Counted from the stretch's first letter, positions 16,250-24,992 are shown. The stretch: 64,000 bases of DNA from Candidatus Obscuribacterales bacterium (GCA_020050685.1 JAGVKG010000069.1:62001-126000); one strand, 5' to 3'. Translations and numbers: made by a program. The notes: generated by a model from the sequence alone, not told the origin.

Positions 16250-16759
16250 CTATTCGTGGACCGGTGCTTTGTCGTCCTTGTGTTTGTGCTCCTCACAGAG
16301 TGTGATGAGCTTATTCAGCGCATCTATCTGACTTTCTCGCGCTTCCTGCTTCGCGGCATCGCTGGTGTCCGCCAGGACATTTTCTCTTAAGATAGCCAGA
16401 TAAGTCTCGCGGCTGATCTTCCCATTGATGAAGAAGCCCAGCGCCAATTCGGTTGGAATCGGATTTGCCCAAATGGCACCACTGTGGTCGCGTCCGCCAG
16501 CGATCTTATCTTCTTCATCGAACACGATGGATTCGACTTTGGCGTCGAGTCCTTCAGTCTGGAATAACGACCAAACTGATTGTTCGATTGCCGGCTCCGC
16601 AGGCAAATTGTCGTTAACCTGGCCGTTACGCTTCGCGAGCTCGGCAGCTAGACAATTCACATATAAGAGTGCGTCATGTGCAGTAAAGAACTCTTCGAGT
16701 TTGATAGGCGGTTGCACGATGATTGAAGTCTTTGCAATGACTACAGGAAATTGTCGCAT
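16250..16759 (-). CDS. Unknown soluble protein
   Basis: 169 residues from ATG 16759 (GGAGG nine bases upstream; longer in-frame readings lack one). A beta-like start (FPVVIAKTSIIVQPP) is followed by a helical region and an acidic stretch (VESIVFDEEDKIAGGRDHSG), ending in a His/Lys/Asp-rich tail (EEHKHKDDKAPVHE). No family or membrane segment was recognised. It is a single-gene unit oriented like its neighbours. Confidence 0.68.
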   Translation of the reverse strand: MRQFPVVIAKTSIIVQPPIKLEEFFTAHDALLYVNCLAAELAKRNGQVNDNLPAEPAIEQSVWSLFQTEGLDAKVESIVFDEEDKIAGGRDHSGAIWANPIPTELALGFFINGKISRETYLAILRENVLADTSDAAKQEARESQIDALNKLITLCEEHKHKDDKAPVHE

Positions 16760-16886
16760 GGCATCTTGCCTCCATGGGCTTGGCTTGTAACTATTGTGGT
16801 GAGAGAACGAGCCAGAGTTTTGCGGAAGCACAATGAGCCGAGTGATACCAAATCACTCAGCAGAATGTGCTTTCAAATCTCTAGCG

Positions 16887-17495
16887 TTAGATCACTTGCA
16901 ACTGTTTGAGCTGCAAAACTAAATCATCGAAACCAGTGAAGCGAATTGCCTGCATGCCAATTGTGGTGGCAGTGCGAACATTCGGTTCGAGGTCGTCGAT
17001 GAAGAGGCACTCGCTTGCAGATACACCTGCGCGCTTGAGCACCTCATAGTAAATCTCTTGCTCGGGTTTAGCGAAGCCGAGCTTGTACGAAAGAACCAGC
17101 TCATCGAACAGGCGCGCGAAGTTGTATTTCGCTTGCACGTATTCCCAACAACATGGATTGGTATTCGATAAGAGAATGACTGGATACTTTTTGCGCAGTT
17201 GTTGTGTCAGCTCAACCATTTGAACATTCTCGCGAAATGTGTGGTTCCACATATCGGGAAACTCATCGAGCGTGATGTTTGTGCTGAGCTTGGTATTGAT
17301 CTCTTGCAAGAACTGCTCGGTCGTCACGCGTCCATGCTCAAAGCCAAGCGTTGTCAAATAATTGAGAACGCTCTGATACTCTTTGCGACTCATGCCACTG
17401 CGCGCGCAAAACTGTTTGCAGATTTCATCCCACTCGAAATCAAGCACCACGTGCCCGGCGTCAAAGACCATTACTTTCAGTTCGTTGTTCTGCAT
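16887..17495 (-). CDS. HAD-family phosphatase (YihX-like)
   Basis: 202 residues from ATG 17495 (AAGGA upstream). All HAD motifs are present: I VMVFDAGHVVLD (nucleophile Asp; the second acid is His here, as YihX-type enzymes also deviate), II VILLSNTN, III lysine in KLGFAKPEQEIY, and IV CLFIDDLEPNV. The cap region between I and II is helical, as in subfamily IA phosphatases. It is a likely sugar-phosphate or nucleotide phosphatase; the substrate is unknown. The region before the gene contains two dispersed repeats. Confidence 0.85.
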   Translation of the reverse strand: MQNNELKVMVFDAGHVVLDFEWDEICKQFCARSGMSRKEYQSVLNYLTTLGFEHGRVTTEQFLQEINTKLSTNITLDEFPDMWNHTFRENVQMVELTQQLRKKYPVILLSNTNPCCWEYVQAKYNFARLFDELVLSYKLGFAKPEQEIYYEVLKRAGVSASECLFIDDLEPNVRTATTIGMQAIRFTGFDDLVLQLKQLQVI

Positions 17496-17540
17496 AATCG
17501 TCCTTAGTATACCTCGCAACATTGCAACAAATTGTCATCC

Positions 17541-17565
17541 GTAGAGGCGAGGTATGCCTCGCCCG
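17541..17565. repeat. GCCTCGCCC palindromic repeat
   Basis: GTAGAGGCGAGG-TATG-CCTCGCCCG, a variant of the palindrome family also found at 20743, 20901, 31909, 46341, 47932 and 47991. Confidence 0.7.
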
Positions 17566-17577
17566 TTTCGCAGCCCT

Positions 17578-17660
17578 GCAACAAATTGTCATCCTGAGGA
17601 GGAGCAACGCGCCGACGAAGGACCCCTCATGTAGATCCTTCGTCGCGTTGTTCCTTGCAA
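17578..17660. repeat. Composite repeat with long hairpin
   Basis: Begins CAACAAATTGTCATCC, which is also found at 17523, and continues with GTCATCCTGAGGAGG, GACGAAGGACCCCTCATG and its inverse TCCTTCGTC, making a stem of over 10 bp. Related copies are at 8009 (within a gene) and 31826. Confidence 0.6.
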
Positions 17661-17667
17661 CGTCGCG

Positions 17668-17928
17668 CTACTCGCCCCAATCCTCACCGAGGAAAGAGCG
17701 ACCCCACTGTTGTGGCACCGCAGGTGGCAGCGCCGGCGGCGGAAGAATCCTGTTGCTCACCTCAGACAACTTCATGTCATGCTTATCCGTGGGACGCCAC
17801 AGACGAGGCGGTGCAGCGGAATGGTCGAGAGCGGACGGGGTCCAGCTCATTCCACCGATACTTGCCAGGCTCAAGCAAGCGCGAAGTGGTGGCAGCAGAT
17901 TGTCATTCGAGTTGTCTTTGTCTTTCAT
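17668..17928 (-). CDS. Small proline-rich protein, unknown
   Basis: 86 residues. Support is the strong AAGGAGG seven bases before the ATG and coding-like composition. It begins MKDKDNSNDNLLPPLRACLS and has many Pro residues (ILPPPALPPAVPQ) and Trp residues; no membrane segment or known domain. It lies between the HAD gene and the large HExxH protein, all on the minus strand. Confidence 0.55.
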   Translation of the reverse strand: MKDKDNSNDNLLPPLRACLSLASIGGMSWTPSALDHSAAPPRLWRPTDKHDMKLSEVSNRILPPPALPPAVPQQWGRSFLGEDWGE

Positions 17929-18067
17929 TTACGAACCTCCTTGGGCTCTTCGTTGCGGGCAGTTGCAAAAGCGTGCGCGAGGTATCGGACACAGGTTTGC
18001 TCTCACCGCGAACGAATCCGCGATGAGAGCAAAACGAGTGCGCCCCTCATAAAGGTCTAGTAAAGAA

Positions 18068-18108
18068 CACAGCCGGCACCAGTGGTGATACCAGTGCCGG
18101 CATGTGTC
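18068..18108 (-). terminator. Hairpin after the 673-residue protein gene
   Basis: CCGGCACCAGTGG/CCAGTGCCGG stem-loop immediately downstream of the stop; only a moderate T-run on the minus strand. Confidence 0.5.
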
Positions 18109-18160
18109 TTTGTGATCCGTCGCTTGCGCGTATTTCTGCGCGCAAGCTATCTAGCAGTTG

Positions 18161-20182
18161 CTAGCTTGCGGAGCGGAGAGAACGACGACGGTCCGCCTCT
18201 CTCGCTTTGTAGCGTTTGGACGATTCGATCATGCGATCGATGTCGTTCTCGCTACCCATGTTGGCCTCCGTTATCTTCCAGTTCGCGAAGAATTGTTTAG
18301 CTTCCTTCTTGAACTTTCCGCCGAGCGCGGAATCCAGCCACGCGAGTACGCCTCGCAGTGAATGGACACGACGCGTGGACATGCCGGGATCTTGCGCGAT
18401 CGTGAAGACATGACAGGCGATTGCTCTGTCGTTACCTTCAGCTGCGGAGAATCCAGCTCTGCCATCACTCAGGAAGTCGAAGAACTCCATGAGCGCAGCA
18501 GCCAGAGGCAGCTCGTCTTTGTGCGAATCACCGGTGTTCGGGTTGACTGGAAGTTTTGTTTTTCCATCACCCATAACACCAGCGATGTTTCGCAGTTCGC
18601 CCTTGCGGTTGTACTCGCCTTGCGGCAGAGGTTTACCGGCAAGTTCGCCGACCGAGAGACGATCGTTCTTGATCACATCGTAGTCGAGCTTACCGAGGTC
18701 AGCCAATCTACGACGCAGAGCAAGCGCGTTGCCTACATCAGCCTTCGCTTCGTGCGGACCGCTGCGATACATCCCGACCAGACGTTGGATGACAGAGTGC
18801 CATCCTTCGTGGAACATCACGCCGAGATCAAGGAACATCAAAGCAGCCAGCACATCGACGCCGCGACCGATCACGATTTCCCAATTGGTCTTGCTTCCCC
18901 TTGTGGAGAAGTGACCATTGTCGTCTTCGTTGAACGATGCGATTTCGAGTCGCAGTACACCGGGGAACCCGGGTACGTTGAACGTGCGCAACACGGCTTC
19001 GTGCCAGAGGAAGGTTTGAGCCATGGCTGCGCCCGCGCCCTGATCCTCACTCAGGTGATAGAGGAATGACCACTTGCCGTCGGGTCCCAACTTCGCGGTT
19101 AAGATGTGAAGCTTCTTGTCCTTGTCGGAGCCGTAATAGATCTCGACTTGGTTGGTCTTCAACTCTTTGACCGTGTTGGCGACGCCGGGCATTGTGTAAG
19201 GGACGAGGAACTTCTCGAAGTCTGCCATCGTTTCGCCCACAGGAACTGCGGGGAAAGAAAGCGTCTTCGATTCGTTGGTCTCTTCCTCTGCACGTTGCGC
19301 AGCGGCAGCGGCGATCTCTTTCAGTTGTTCCGCGTCCCAGCAGCGCAGCTTGAACGATTGTTCGTGCACCACCTCTGTTGTTTTGGTGTCAACATAGGCG
19401 TATACTTCATCGGACAACCCTTTCGCGTTCGTTCCGCCGACCGGCACCACTTTGAGCAGGCCAATCTTGCAGTACGTGCTGCCCTTTTCCTGATATTCCG
19501 ACCACTTCAGTTCCGGAGGACCGAGCAGTACGGGATTGTTCAGTTTGGTGTTCGCGAGCGCGCGCTCGATTGCCACTTCATCTGAACAAGGACTATCGGC
19601 CACACCCGGCTCCGGCGTACCAGGACGAATGTGAGCCGAGATGGCGACGACCTTCACGCGGAACGTGCCGCTTTTGTTTTTGGTCACCTCCATGACCACT
19701 GTCAGCAGACCTTTGAGCATAGGTGCGCTGATACCATCGTAGGAGAACCACTGATCGAACTGAGCAGTGATCAGTTGTTTGCCTAGCTCGGCGCCGAGCG
19801 TGTGGCGATTGACTCGACCAGCTTCTTTGAGGAAGAAGCCATCGCGCACGCCGAAGATTTCTTTCAGTGTGCGCTTGCGGTCGAATTTGGTGAGGAAGGC
19901 GCGTTGGATGTCTTCATCGGTCAGCTCGGTGTTGCCTTCGGAAGGCTTGACACCTTCGATGACCATCACACTGAGCTTGAAGTTATTCGCCCACTCGGGA
20001 AGTCCTTTCGGTCCGGGCTTGCCGATTGTCGTTCCGGCTCTTTGTCTCTTCAACCGTTTGACGGCGCGAAGGCTGACGACGCTGTCCGGAACCTTGCGGT
20101 CAGGCTCTTGGTTGACCAAATCTGTCAGAACATCTGCTGGATGCAGACCGAGTGATTTGGCCGTAAGTTCTTTATTGTGCAT
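18161..20182 (-). CDS. Large protein with HExxH zincin motif
   Basis: 673 residues, no signal peptide. Near residue 457 the sequence VMFHEGWHSVIQRL gives an HExxH zinc-binding helix. Some 16 residues further, GPHEAKADVGNA places an E-A-x-A-D motif resembling the third-ligand helix of thermolysin-like gluzincins (E-A-x-S-D). The long N-terminal part (1-300) is of unknown fold with an Ala/Glu helix near 300 (IAAAAAQRAEEE). The C-terminus is basic (KRYKAREADRRRSLRS). No standard peptidase family was recognised; it is inferred to be an intracellular or unconventionally exported metallopeptidase. GGAGG precedes the ATG. Monocistronic with a long upstream region. Confidence 0.72.
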   Translation of the reverse strand: MHNKELTAKSLGLHPADVLTDLVNQEPDRKVPDSVVSLRAVKRLKRQRAGTTIGKPGPKGLPEWANNFKLSVMVIEGVKPSEGNTELTDEDIQRAFLTKFDRKRTLKEIFGVRDGFFLKEAGRVNRHTLGAELGKQLITAQFDQWFSYDGISAPMLKGLLTVVMEVTKNKSGTFRVKVVAISAHIRPGTPEPGVADSPCSDEVAIERALANTKLNNPVLLGPPELKWSEYQEKGSTYCKIGLLKVVPVGGTNAKGLSDEVYAYVDTKTTEVVHEQSFKLRCWDAEQLKEIAAAAAQRAEEETNESKTLSFPAVPVGETMADFEKFLVPYTMPGVANTVKELKTNQVEIYYGSDKDKKLHILTAKLGPDGKWSFLYHLSEDQGAGAAMAQTFLWHEAVLRTFNVPGFPGVLRLEIASFNEDDNGHFSTRGSKTNWEIVIGRGVDVLAALMFLDLGVMFHEGWHSVIQRLVGMYRSGPHEAKADVGNALALRRRLADLGKLDYDVIKNDRLSVGELAGKPLPQGEYNRKGELRNIAGVMGDGKTKLPVNPNTGDSHKDELPLAAALMEFFDFLSDGRAGFSAAEGNDRAIACHVFTIAQDPGMSTRRVHSLRGVLAWLDSALGGKFKKEAKQFFANWKITEANMGSENDIDRMIESSKRYKAREADRRRSLRSAS

Positions 20183-20480
20183 AAAAGTCCTCCTGCTCTT
20201 TTGAGCGGATTGGGGTGAGGGTACGAAGCACCCGCTGAATGCGGGCGAGGTGAACAGCCCGACAAACGGAAACGCCCCGACTCACAAGCCGCCGCTGCTG
20301 ATTGCAGAAACAACATGTGTGCCGAGGTGATTTCGTTTATCGGGTGAGTTTTATCCGTTCATTTGTCGAACACCCATTTGGGCGCAGCACAACCCACACT
20401 TGCAGAGCAAATGTGTTCTAAGTTTCGAAAACTAGATTGGCTGTGACTTTGTGACTCGTGATACCAAAAAAATTTTGTGC

Positions 20481-20505
20481 GGATATATAACTAATTCAAC
20501 CTAGC
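20481..20505 (-). promoter_or_regulatory. TAGGTT-type motif before the HExxH protein
   Basis: Minus strand TAGGTTGAATTAG then TTATATATCC, about 300 bp upstream of the start at 20182 and oriented to it. Confidence 0.45.
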
Positions 20506-20740
20506 TAAATACAAATTGGAAAAGCAAATTATATTTGTCCTCTTGGGATCCAGTAAAACCCTCTAGGGGTGGGGCATAGAAGAAAAATAGATCGCGCGCA
20601 CCACCCGTGGTGCCATGCGTATTTCCCGGGGTGATCGCGCATCATATATGGTGGCACAACGCTAGCGCAGCTCGGTCAACGTGCTCTGCAATCAACGGCA
20701 TCATTCGTGGGGTGTGATCCGTGTCTGTTCGAATTGTGAT

Positions 20741-20930
20741 CCGTAGGGGCGAGGCACGCCTCGCCCGAATAATGCCCAAGGAATATTCATGTTGCAACAA
20801 AAGTCGAGGGGACCTTCGTGCTCGATGGCGCACTGGGTCATCTCGTAAGAGGATGACAAAGTTGTTGGATTGCTGATGCGTATTTGTTCGTTACGCTATT
20901 CGGGCGAGGCATGCCTCGCCCCTACGAATG
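20741..20930. repeat. Inverted pair of palindromic repeats flanking ~130 bp
   Basis: Left end ATCCGTAGGGGCGAGGC...GCCTCGCCCGAATA and right end TATTCGGGCGAGGC...GCCTCGCCCCTACG are inverse copies, enclosing about 130 bp with no gene. The layout resembles a two-unit REP/BIME or small non-autonomous mobile element. Confidence 0.65.
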
Positions 20931-21378
20931 ACAATTTAGATCGCGACAAGTTGATCGACATGCACCATCAACAAGCACCAAAAGTGGTGCTAGCGCGACT
21001 CGCGCTAATTGCTAATTAGTCGTATTCAGTGGGAAATTGCCCATATTTAGAAAAGTATTGGATAAAACCTATAGCGCGCTCTAGTCATAGATCTTGAATA
21101 TGCCTATAGGTTTTCTTTAGATTGTAATCATAGTCAAATTTCCTATTGCACACGAAGCATCAAAAAAAGCGCAAAAACCAAATCAGTTCCACAAATAACT
21201 CAATACATGTAGCTAAGTCAGCTGCAGGTATTGGTATTGCCATGGACTGAAAAGTTTTTCGCTTGCTTCGTTTGCGCACACCGCGGCACGAGCTTGTCTT
21301 GCGCACGCACATTATTACAACCGAAAACGACGAACGCTTGTATGTTCGCCGCTTTCTTGCATCGAGAGGTGTACGCCG

Positions 21379-22212
21379 ATGAAGATTAACTCGGAATGCT
21401 CCCGAGCATCACGCAATCTAAAACACTTTGGCAAAGAACCAAAGTCTTACCGCTTGAACCCACCACCCGCTCTCTCCACATGGTTGGCATTGTCGAAGCT
21501 GCCGCTTGAAGTTATGACGGACTTCTGGCGCACGCTCTACTATTGCCCGACATTCAATGGGACAAAGGAACCGAACTTGCACGCGAAGACAATTCTCCGC
21601 GTGCCAACTCCGAATGGCGAAGACCCACAACAATTCAACAAACGCTTTGTGGACTTCTGCAACATCCAAGACTCGGAAAGTGTCGTGCACTTTGCTCGCG
21701 CGATAGTGAATGAGTTTGGTGGCACGATCACGGACGACGCCCTTCGCAGCCTCAAGTCTCTGAGAAACCATGTGGCGAGCAACATGCGCCCGTACCCTGG
21801 TGCTCTGGAGGCTGTTGAGTTTCTGCGAAAAAATGTGGGCGAAGTCTGGATCGCTTCCAACGATGCAGGGTTCTATCGCGCGGAATTGAAAAAGCGCCTC
21901 GGTAAACACCTGCGCATCGCCATTTGCTCGAGCGATGTTCAGGCTGTAAAACCGACGCGCGAGTATTTCGAGAGAGCAGCAGCTAAGAGAGGCGTTCGCT
22001 TCGATCAGCTTTTGTTCATCGATGACAATCTCGAAAACGTTCTTGCCGCGACGAGTCTCGGCATAATGTCGATCCTGATTGTTGATCCGAACTCGACAGT
22101 GGAAATTCCGCCGGGAGTTAGGACTGCATCTTCCGTGGATGCAGTTGCACTTGCGTTTCAGCAAGCGTTGGAACTGCGACTTCTCAAAAGAAGGAGGAAG
22201 AAAGTATTTTAG
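21379..22212 (+). CDS. HAD-fold protein lacking the nucleophile Asp
   Basis: 277 residues. The C-terminal two thirds has HAD motif II (VWIASNDAGFY), the motif III lysine (VKPTREYF) and motif IV (LLFIDDNLENVLAATSLG), arranged as in subfamily IA. The N-terminal region, where DxDxT should be, contains no such motif: it reads PPALSTWLALSKLPLEVMTDFWRT. Without the nucleophile it is unlikely to be a normal phosphatase and may bind or sense a phosphorylated ligand. A basic tail (LRLLKRRRKKVF) ends it. GAGAGG precedes the ATG. Confidence 0.75.
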   Translation: MKINSECSRASRNLKHFGKEPKSYRLNPPPALSTWLALSKLPLEVMTDFWRTLYYCPTFNGTKEPNLHAKTILRVPTPNGEDPQQFNKRFVDFCNIQDSESVVHFARAIVNEFGGTITDDALRSLKSLRNHVASNMRPYPGALEAVEFLRKNVGEVWIASNDAGFYRAELKKRLGKHLRIAICSSDVQAVKPTREYFERAAAKRGVRFDQLLFIDDNLENVLAATSLGIMSILIVDPNSTVEIPPGVRTASSVDAVALAFQQALELRLLKRRRKKVF

Positions 22213-22356
22213 CGATTATTTAGTGACGCGCATTTCGGTGCGCGCCACTAAGTTTTCGTTTGGCTAAAAAGCAAAACCGTATCTAATAGTCAACAGCAAA
22301 GCAGTAGCGCACTACCTTTGGTGCGTGAACTGCGCAGTATAAGAAGGAGACAAAGG

Positions 22357-22959
22357 ATGATGACAAAGACAGAACGCTTGAGCATTGTTGATGCAGTGAG
22401 AATGGCTGCCGCCACAGCCAAGAAGGAAGGATTTGACGGAACTCCAGGCGTGCTAAGTCGCATTGCTCATATCGAGGACAATCAGGGGCGAATCGATATG
22501 AATACGGTTCGAATCTTACTGGATCTTCCCTACGACCGACTCTATCTCGATGCTATGGTTGGCGCGATTGAGAGACGAGTGAGTAGTCATCCAATTTGGG
22601 GGTTGCTCGATGTTTACACCAGACTGCATCAGTCTGAGTCGGCGATTCGCCGCCACCAGAATCAGATAGTGGCGTTGGAAGCCGTAATGCGGGCAATCAT
22701 TGTGGCAAGCGAAGAAATATTCGAGATTCAGGAACGCAAGCCTCAGCAAATCGGCGAGCTTACAGAGGCTCGAAAAATTAGTGACAAGCTCAGGCGCCTG
22801 GTGAAAGCACTCGTCCGCTATTCTCGCGGAAGAGAAGAAGAGCTGCTCGAAAGTTTGTTCGAGGACTGCCCACGTGCACGCATGAATGTGCAAATAGAGG
22901 AGGACTCCAACATTCTATTTGCATCCGCGAAGAAAACTGACGATGTCCTCCCTAGTTAA
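22357..22959 (+). CDS. Unknown helical protein
   Basis: 200 residues from ATG 22357 (AAGGAG seven bases before). Mostly amphipathic helix; the region 95-175 (LHQSESAIRRHQNQIVALEAVMRAIIVASEEIFEIQERK) is coiled-coil-like, followed by a basic segment. No family was recognised. It lies upstream of a lipoprotein gene by 36 bases in the same direction, so the two may be co-transcribed. Confidence 0.7.
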   Translation: MMTKTERLSIVDAVRMAAATAKKEGFDGTPGVLSRIAHIEDNQGRIDMNTVRILLDLPYDRLYLDAMVGAIERRVSSHPIWGLLDVYTRLHQSESAIRRHQNQIVALEAVMRAIIVASEEIFEIQERKPQQIGELTEARKISDKLRRLVKALVRYSRGREEELLESLFEDCPRARMNVQIEEDSNILFASAKKTDDVLPS

Positions 22960-22995
22960 GAAAACAACAACTGCCGAAAGGCAAAGGAGCTACAA

Positions 22996-23487
22996 ATGAA
23001 AATCAGTAAGTTACTGACGATCGTCGCACTCGCTGCGATATCTGTGTCCGCACTCAGCGCCTGCACCGGAATCGGTGGTGGTCCAAAGGGTGACTCGAAC
23101 GCCAGCACGATCATGCTGAAGTTCGATGGCATCGAACGGCAAAACGGCGGATACCTGTTCAAGCGCAAAAGTGCTGATGGGTCGGTGGCGGAGTATGTCC
23201 AAACCGACAGCCCGCTAGAGCTCGACCTGAGCAAGAGCATGAACTTCGCCGATCAGAAGAAAGCGATGAACCTCCCGGGGAGCATCGATCAGGAATGCGA
23301 AGCCCTGTTGAACAGCGGGTTCGTACTCGTCGAAAAGACAGACTTCGTGGAGAAGAAGTCTGCTGGCAGATTGTTCTTCGCGAAGCCAGCCATCACCGCT
23401 GACGCTCAAGCGAAGGAAGGCGAAGAAGCAAAACGCTTCCAGACCGTAGAAGTTCTCTACGGTTTGCATGTCCAGCCGCAGCAGTAA
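22996..23487 (+). CDS. Small lipoprotein, unknown
   Basis: 163 residues starting with a signal peptide and lipobox LSAC (cysteine at residue 23), followed by a Gly-rich linker and a soluble domain (STIMLKFDGIERQNGGYLFKRKSADG). It should be anchored in a membrane facing the periplasm or surface. AAAGGAGC precedes the ATG. Two terminators follow. Likely co-transcribed with the helical protein upstream. Confidence 0.78.
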   Translation: MKISKLLTIVALAAISVSALSACTGIGGGPKGDSNASTIMLKFDGIERQNGGYLFKRKSADGSVAEYVQTDSPLELDLSKSMNFADQKKAMNLPGSIDQECEALLNSGFVLVEKTDFVEKKSAGRLFFAKPAITADAQAKEGEEAKRFQTVEVLYGLHVQPQQ

Positions 23488-23504
23488 AAAGCTAAGAGGA
23501 ATTC

Positions 23505-23540
23505 GGAGGCAGGGCAATCGTGCTCTGCCTCCAGGTTTCT
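23505..23540 (+). terminator. Intrinsic terminator
   Basis: GGAGGCAG.../CTGCCTCC stem with TTTCTC tail, right after the lipoprotein gene. Confidence 0.75.
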
Positions 23541-23550
23541 CTGTATTATC

Positions 23551-23577
23551 AAAGACAAGCTAATCACTTGTCTTTTG
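23551..23577. terminator. Second hairpin terminator
   Basis: AAAGACAAG-N7-CTTGTCTTTT. A-rich on the left and T-rich on the right, so it can serve both strands, including the convergent BrnTA operon. Confidence 0.75.
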
Positions 23578-23639
23578 GCAAAAAGCAACTATATCAACTC
23601 GTAGAAATTTGCAAAAGTTCAAGCTGACCAAGAGTAATC

Positions 23640-23930
23640 CTAGACCTTGCGTCGTTGTTTGGTGGATTTTGATTTCATGTACGCTCTGAGTACTGCATTC
23701 ATTCGTGTTTGGTAGAAAGGACCCTGCTCTTTGAACCACTGGATTACGTCTGAATCCAATCGGATCGATAGCAAGCGTTTATTAGCGAGAATGCCATATT
23801 CCGCGTTTTTCCAGAACTCCTCGTCCAACTCCGGGTCGTCGGAATAATCAATGTCTTGATCCTTCATTTTTGCTAGACGGTTCCAGTCTGTCTTAGTCTT
23901 TTTCTGTTTCGCGCTCTTCGCCGTTGGCAT
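23640..23930 (-). CDS. brnA: BrnA antitoxin
   Basis: 96 residues with the BrnA layout: acidic N-terminal part (DYSDDPELDEEFWKNAEYG) followed by SIRLDSDVIQWFKEQGPFYQTRMNAVLRAYMKS, the ribbon-helix-helix DNA-binding segment highly typical of BrnA. Overlaps the BrnT stop in TAATG. It binds BrnT and represses the operon. Confidence 0.92.
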   Translation of the reverse strand: MPTAKSAKQKKTKTDWNRLAKMKDQDIDYSDDPELDEEFWKNAEYGILANKRLLSIRLDSDVIQWFKEQGPFYQTRMNAVLRAYMKSKSTKQRRKV

Positions 23931-24214
23931 TACTGTTGTTCTCCTGCTCGAATGTTTTCTAAAAGTCTTCTTTCTCGTTTGCTAGCTCGTCGTGCCGAGA
24001 TAATACGAATACTCTCCTCTCTAGCTGTGAATATCACCGATATAGGGATCGCGTTGAGATTAGCGATTGCCTTTATCCTCATCTCACCATCTTTTTCGCG
24101 AGATACATTTATATAAATCGCAGCCTGAAAAAATAGCCAGGGTATGTCGGCGAAATCAATTCCATGTTTGCGAATATTCTCCTCGTTCTTGCTCTCATCC
24201 CACTCTATTATCAT
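23930..24214 (-). CDS. brnT: BrnT ribonuclease toxin
   Basis: 94 residues with the BrnT signature WDESKNEENIRKHGIDFADI, the core ISVIFTAREESIRIISARRASKRERRLLE and the usual length. BrnT is a RelE-fold RNase that arrests translation. First gene of the brnTA operon. An ECF-like promoter stands about 80 bp upstream. Confidence 0.93.
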   Translation of the reverse strand: MIIEWDESKNEENIRKHGIDFADIPWLFFQAAIYINVSREKDGEMRIKAIANLNAIPISVIFTAREESIRIISARRASKRERRLLENIRAGEQQ

Positions 24215-24288
24215 TTGCTTGTACCTATAATTGTAGCTACAAAAAGAAGTATTGCCTAGATGTAAACAGGCAGCAGCTTCCCCTACTT

Positions 24289-24320
24289 ATTAAAGACGCT
24301 CGACCCCCCAAAAAAGTTCA
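24289..24320 (-). promoter_or_regulatory. ECF-like promoter, copy 3 (brnTA)
   Basis: GAACTT (24319-24314), 16-bp spacer, GTCTTTAATAAG on the minus strand; the spacer poly-T/poly-G is almost identical to copy 1. Confidence 0.72.
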
Positions 24321-24337
24321 GTGTTTTTGGATTAAAT

Positions 24338-24925
24338 ATGGAAATGACAGGCTGGCTCGCTGCAAATGGGAAAATGCGCTTAAATGGTAGTATGAAGACC
24401 AGCGACCATCCGATTATTCCGGCGTCTACCAAAGCTACTCTCGATCGTATGCTTGAGGATTTGGCAACGGATATTGCTGTCTCGGTTTTTGAAGGGCATC
24501 GCGACGAATGGGAGGCTAATCCTAATAAAGTGATTCGCGTGCCCGATGTTCAGGTCTTCACGGTGCTGAAGATTCATGAGGGCAGCTCGAACGAATTGCT
24601 TTTGGATGCAAGCCAGGTTGGCTTGGGCAAGCACACATTTCCGCGCCTCGCGCCCAAGGATTATTCGCAGCCGGGATTGTTTGGCAGAGAGGCAATGAAG
24701 ATTTGCCGGTCCGCGCTGGAGAATTTCACGCACAGAAAAACTGCCACTGTCACTTTGTCCATCATTATTAAAGAGAAGACCAAGCCGTCGCGCAGCACAT
24801 CATATGTGACGACCGCGAATTTCAACGGTGAAGGCAAACTGCTCCTGCGCTTCAGCCGCACATCGCCACGTCGAATTTTCGGTAAGCCATTGCCACAACA
24901 ACCCGGTCACATCTCCGCAGCTTAA
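24338..24925 (+). CDS. Unknown protein
   Basis: Up to 195 residues; the real start may be the later ATG at 24392 (MKTSDHPIIPAS), as neither has a clear ribosome binding site. Soluble, with a helical start (ATLDRMLEDLATDIAVSVFEGHRDEW) and a beta-rich, basic second half (TATVTLSIIIKEKTKPSRSTSYVTTANF) that could bind nucleic acid. No family was recognised. It lies between the brnTA promoter and the DUF4258-like module. Confidence 0.62.
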   Translation: MEMTGWLAANGKMRLNGSMKTSDHPIIPASTKATLDRMLEDLATDIAVSVFEGHRDEWEANPNKVIRVPDVQVFTVLKIHEGSSNELLLDASQVGLGKHTFPRLAPKDYSQPGLFGREAMKICRSALENFTHRKTATVTLSIIIKEKTKPSRSTSYVTTANFNGEGKLLLRFSRTSPRRIFGKPLPQQPGHISAA

Positions 24926-24959
24926 TAGATTAAAATTGGGTTTTTAACCTAATTCGGTT

Positions 24960-24990
24960 GAACGTTTTTTACCCCTTGACCGTCTTATAG
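24960..24990 (+). promoter_or_regulatory. ECF-like promoter, copy 4 (DUF4258-like operon)
   Basis: The only plus-strand copy: GAACGT (24960-24965), 16-bp spacer, GTCTTATAG (24982-24990). The gene starts with ATG at 24993, so the transcript would begin at or within a few bases of the start codon. Confidence 0.65.
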
Positions 24991-24992
24991 TT

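Larger units (their letters stand above)
20183..21378. other. 1.2-kb gene-free, repeat-rich region
   Basis: Divergent spacer. On the left lies the TAGGTT-type motif for the minus-strand gene. In the middle is an inverted pair of GCCTCGCCC palindromes (20743-20926) with a CTAGCGC element near 20656. On the right are another CTAGCGC element (20990-21007), an inverted repeat AAAACCTATAG...CTATAGGTTTT (21063-21113) and the leader of the 21379 gene. No coding frame is supported. Confidence 0.6.

Noticed and set aside
17522-18060. Plus-strand frames beginning in the repeat region
   Set aside because: They start inside dispersed palindromic repeats and run antisense to the small gene 17668-17928, which has the better ribosome binding site.
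18362-19585. Long plus-strand frames opposite the 673-residue HExxH protein
   Set aside because: Antisense shadows of a gene with a strong start site and domain motif; their composition mirrors the real gene.
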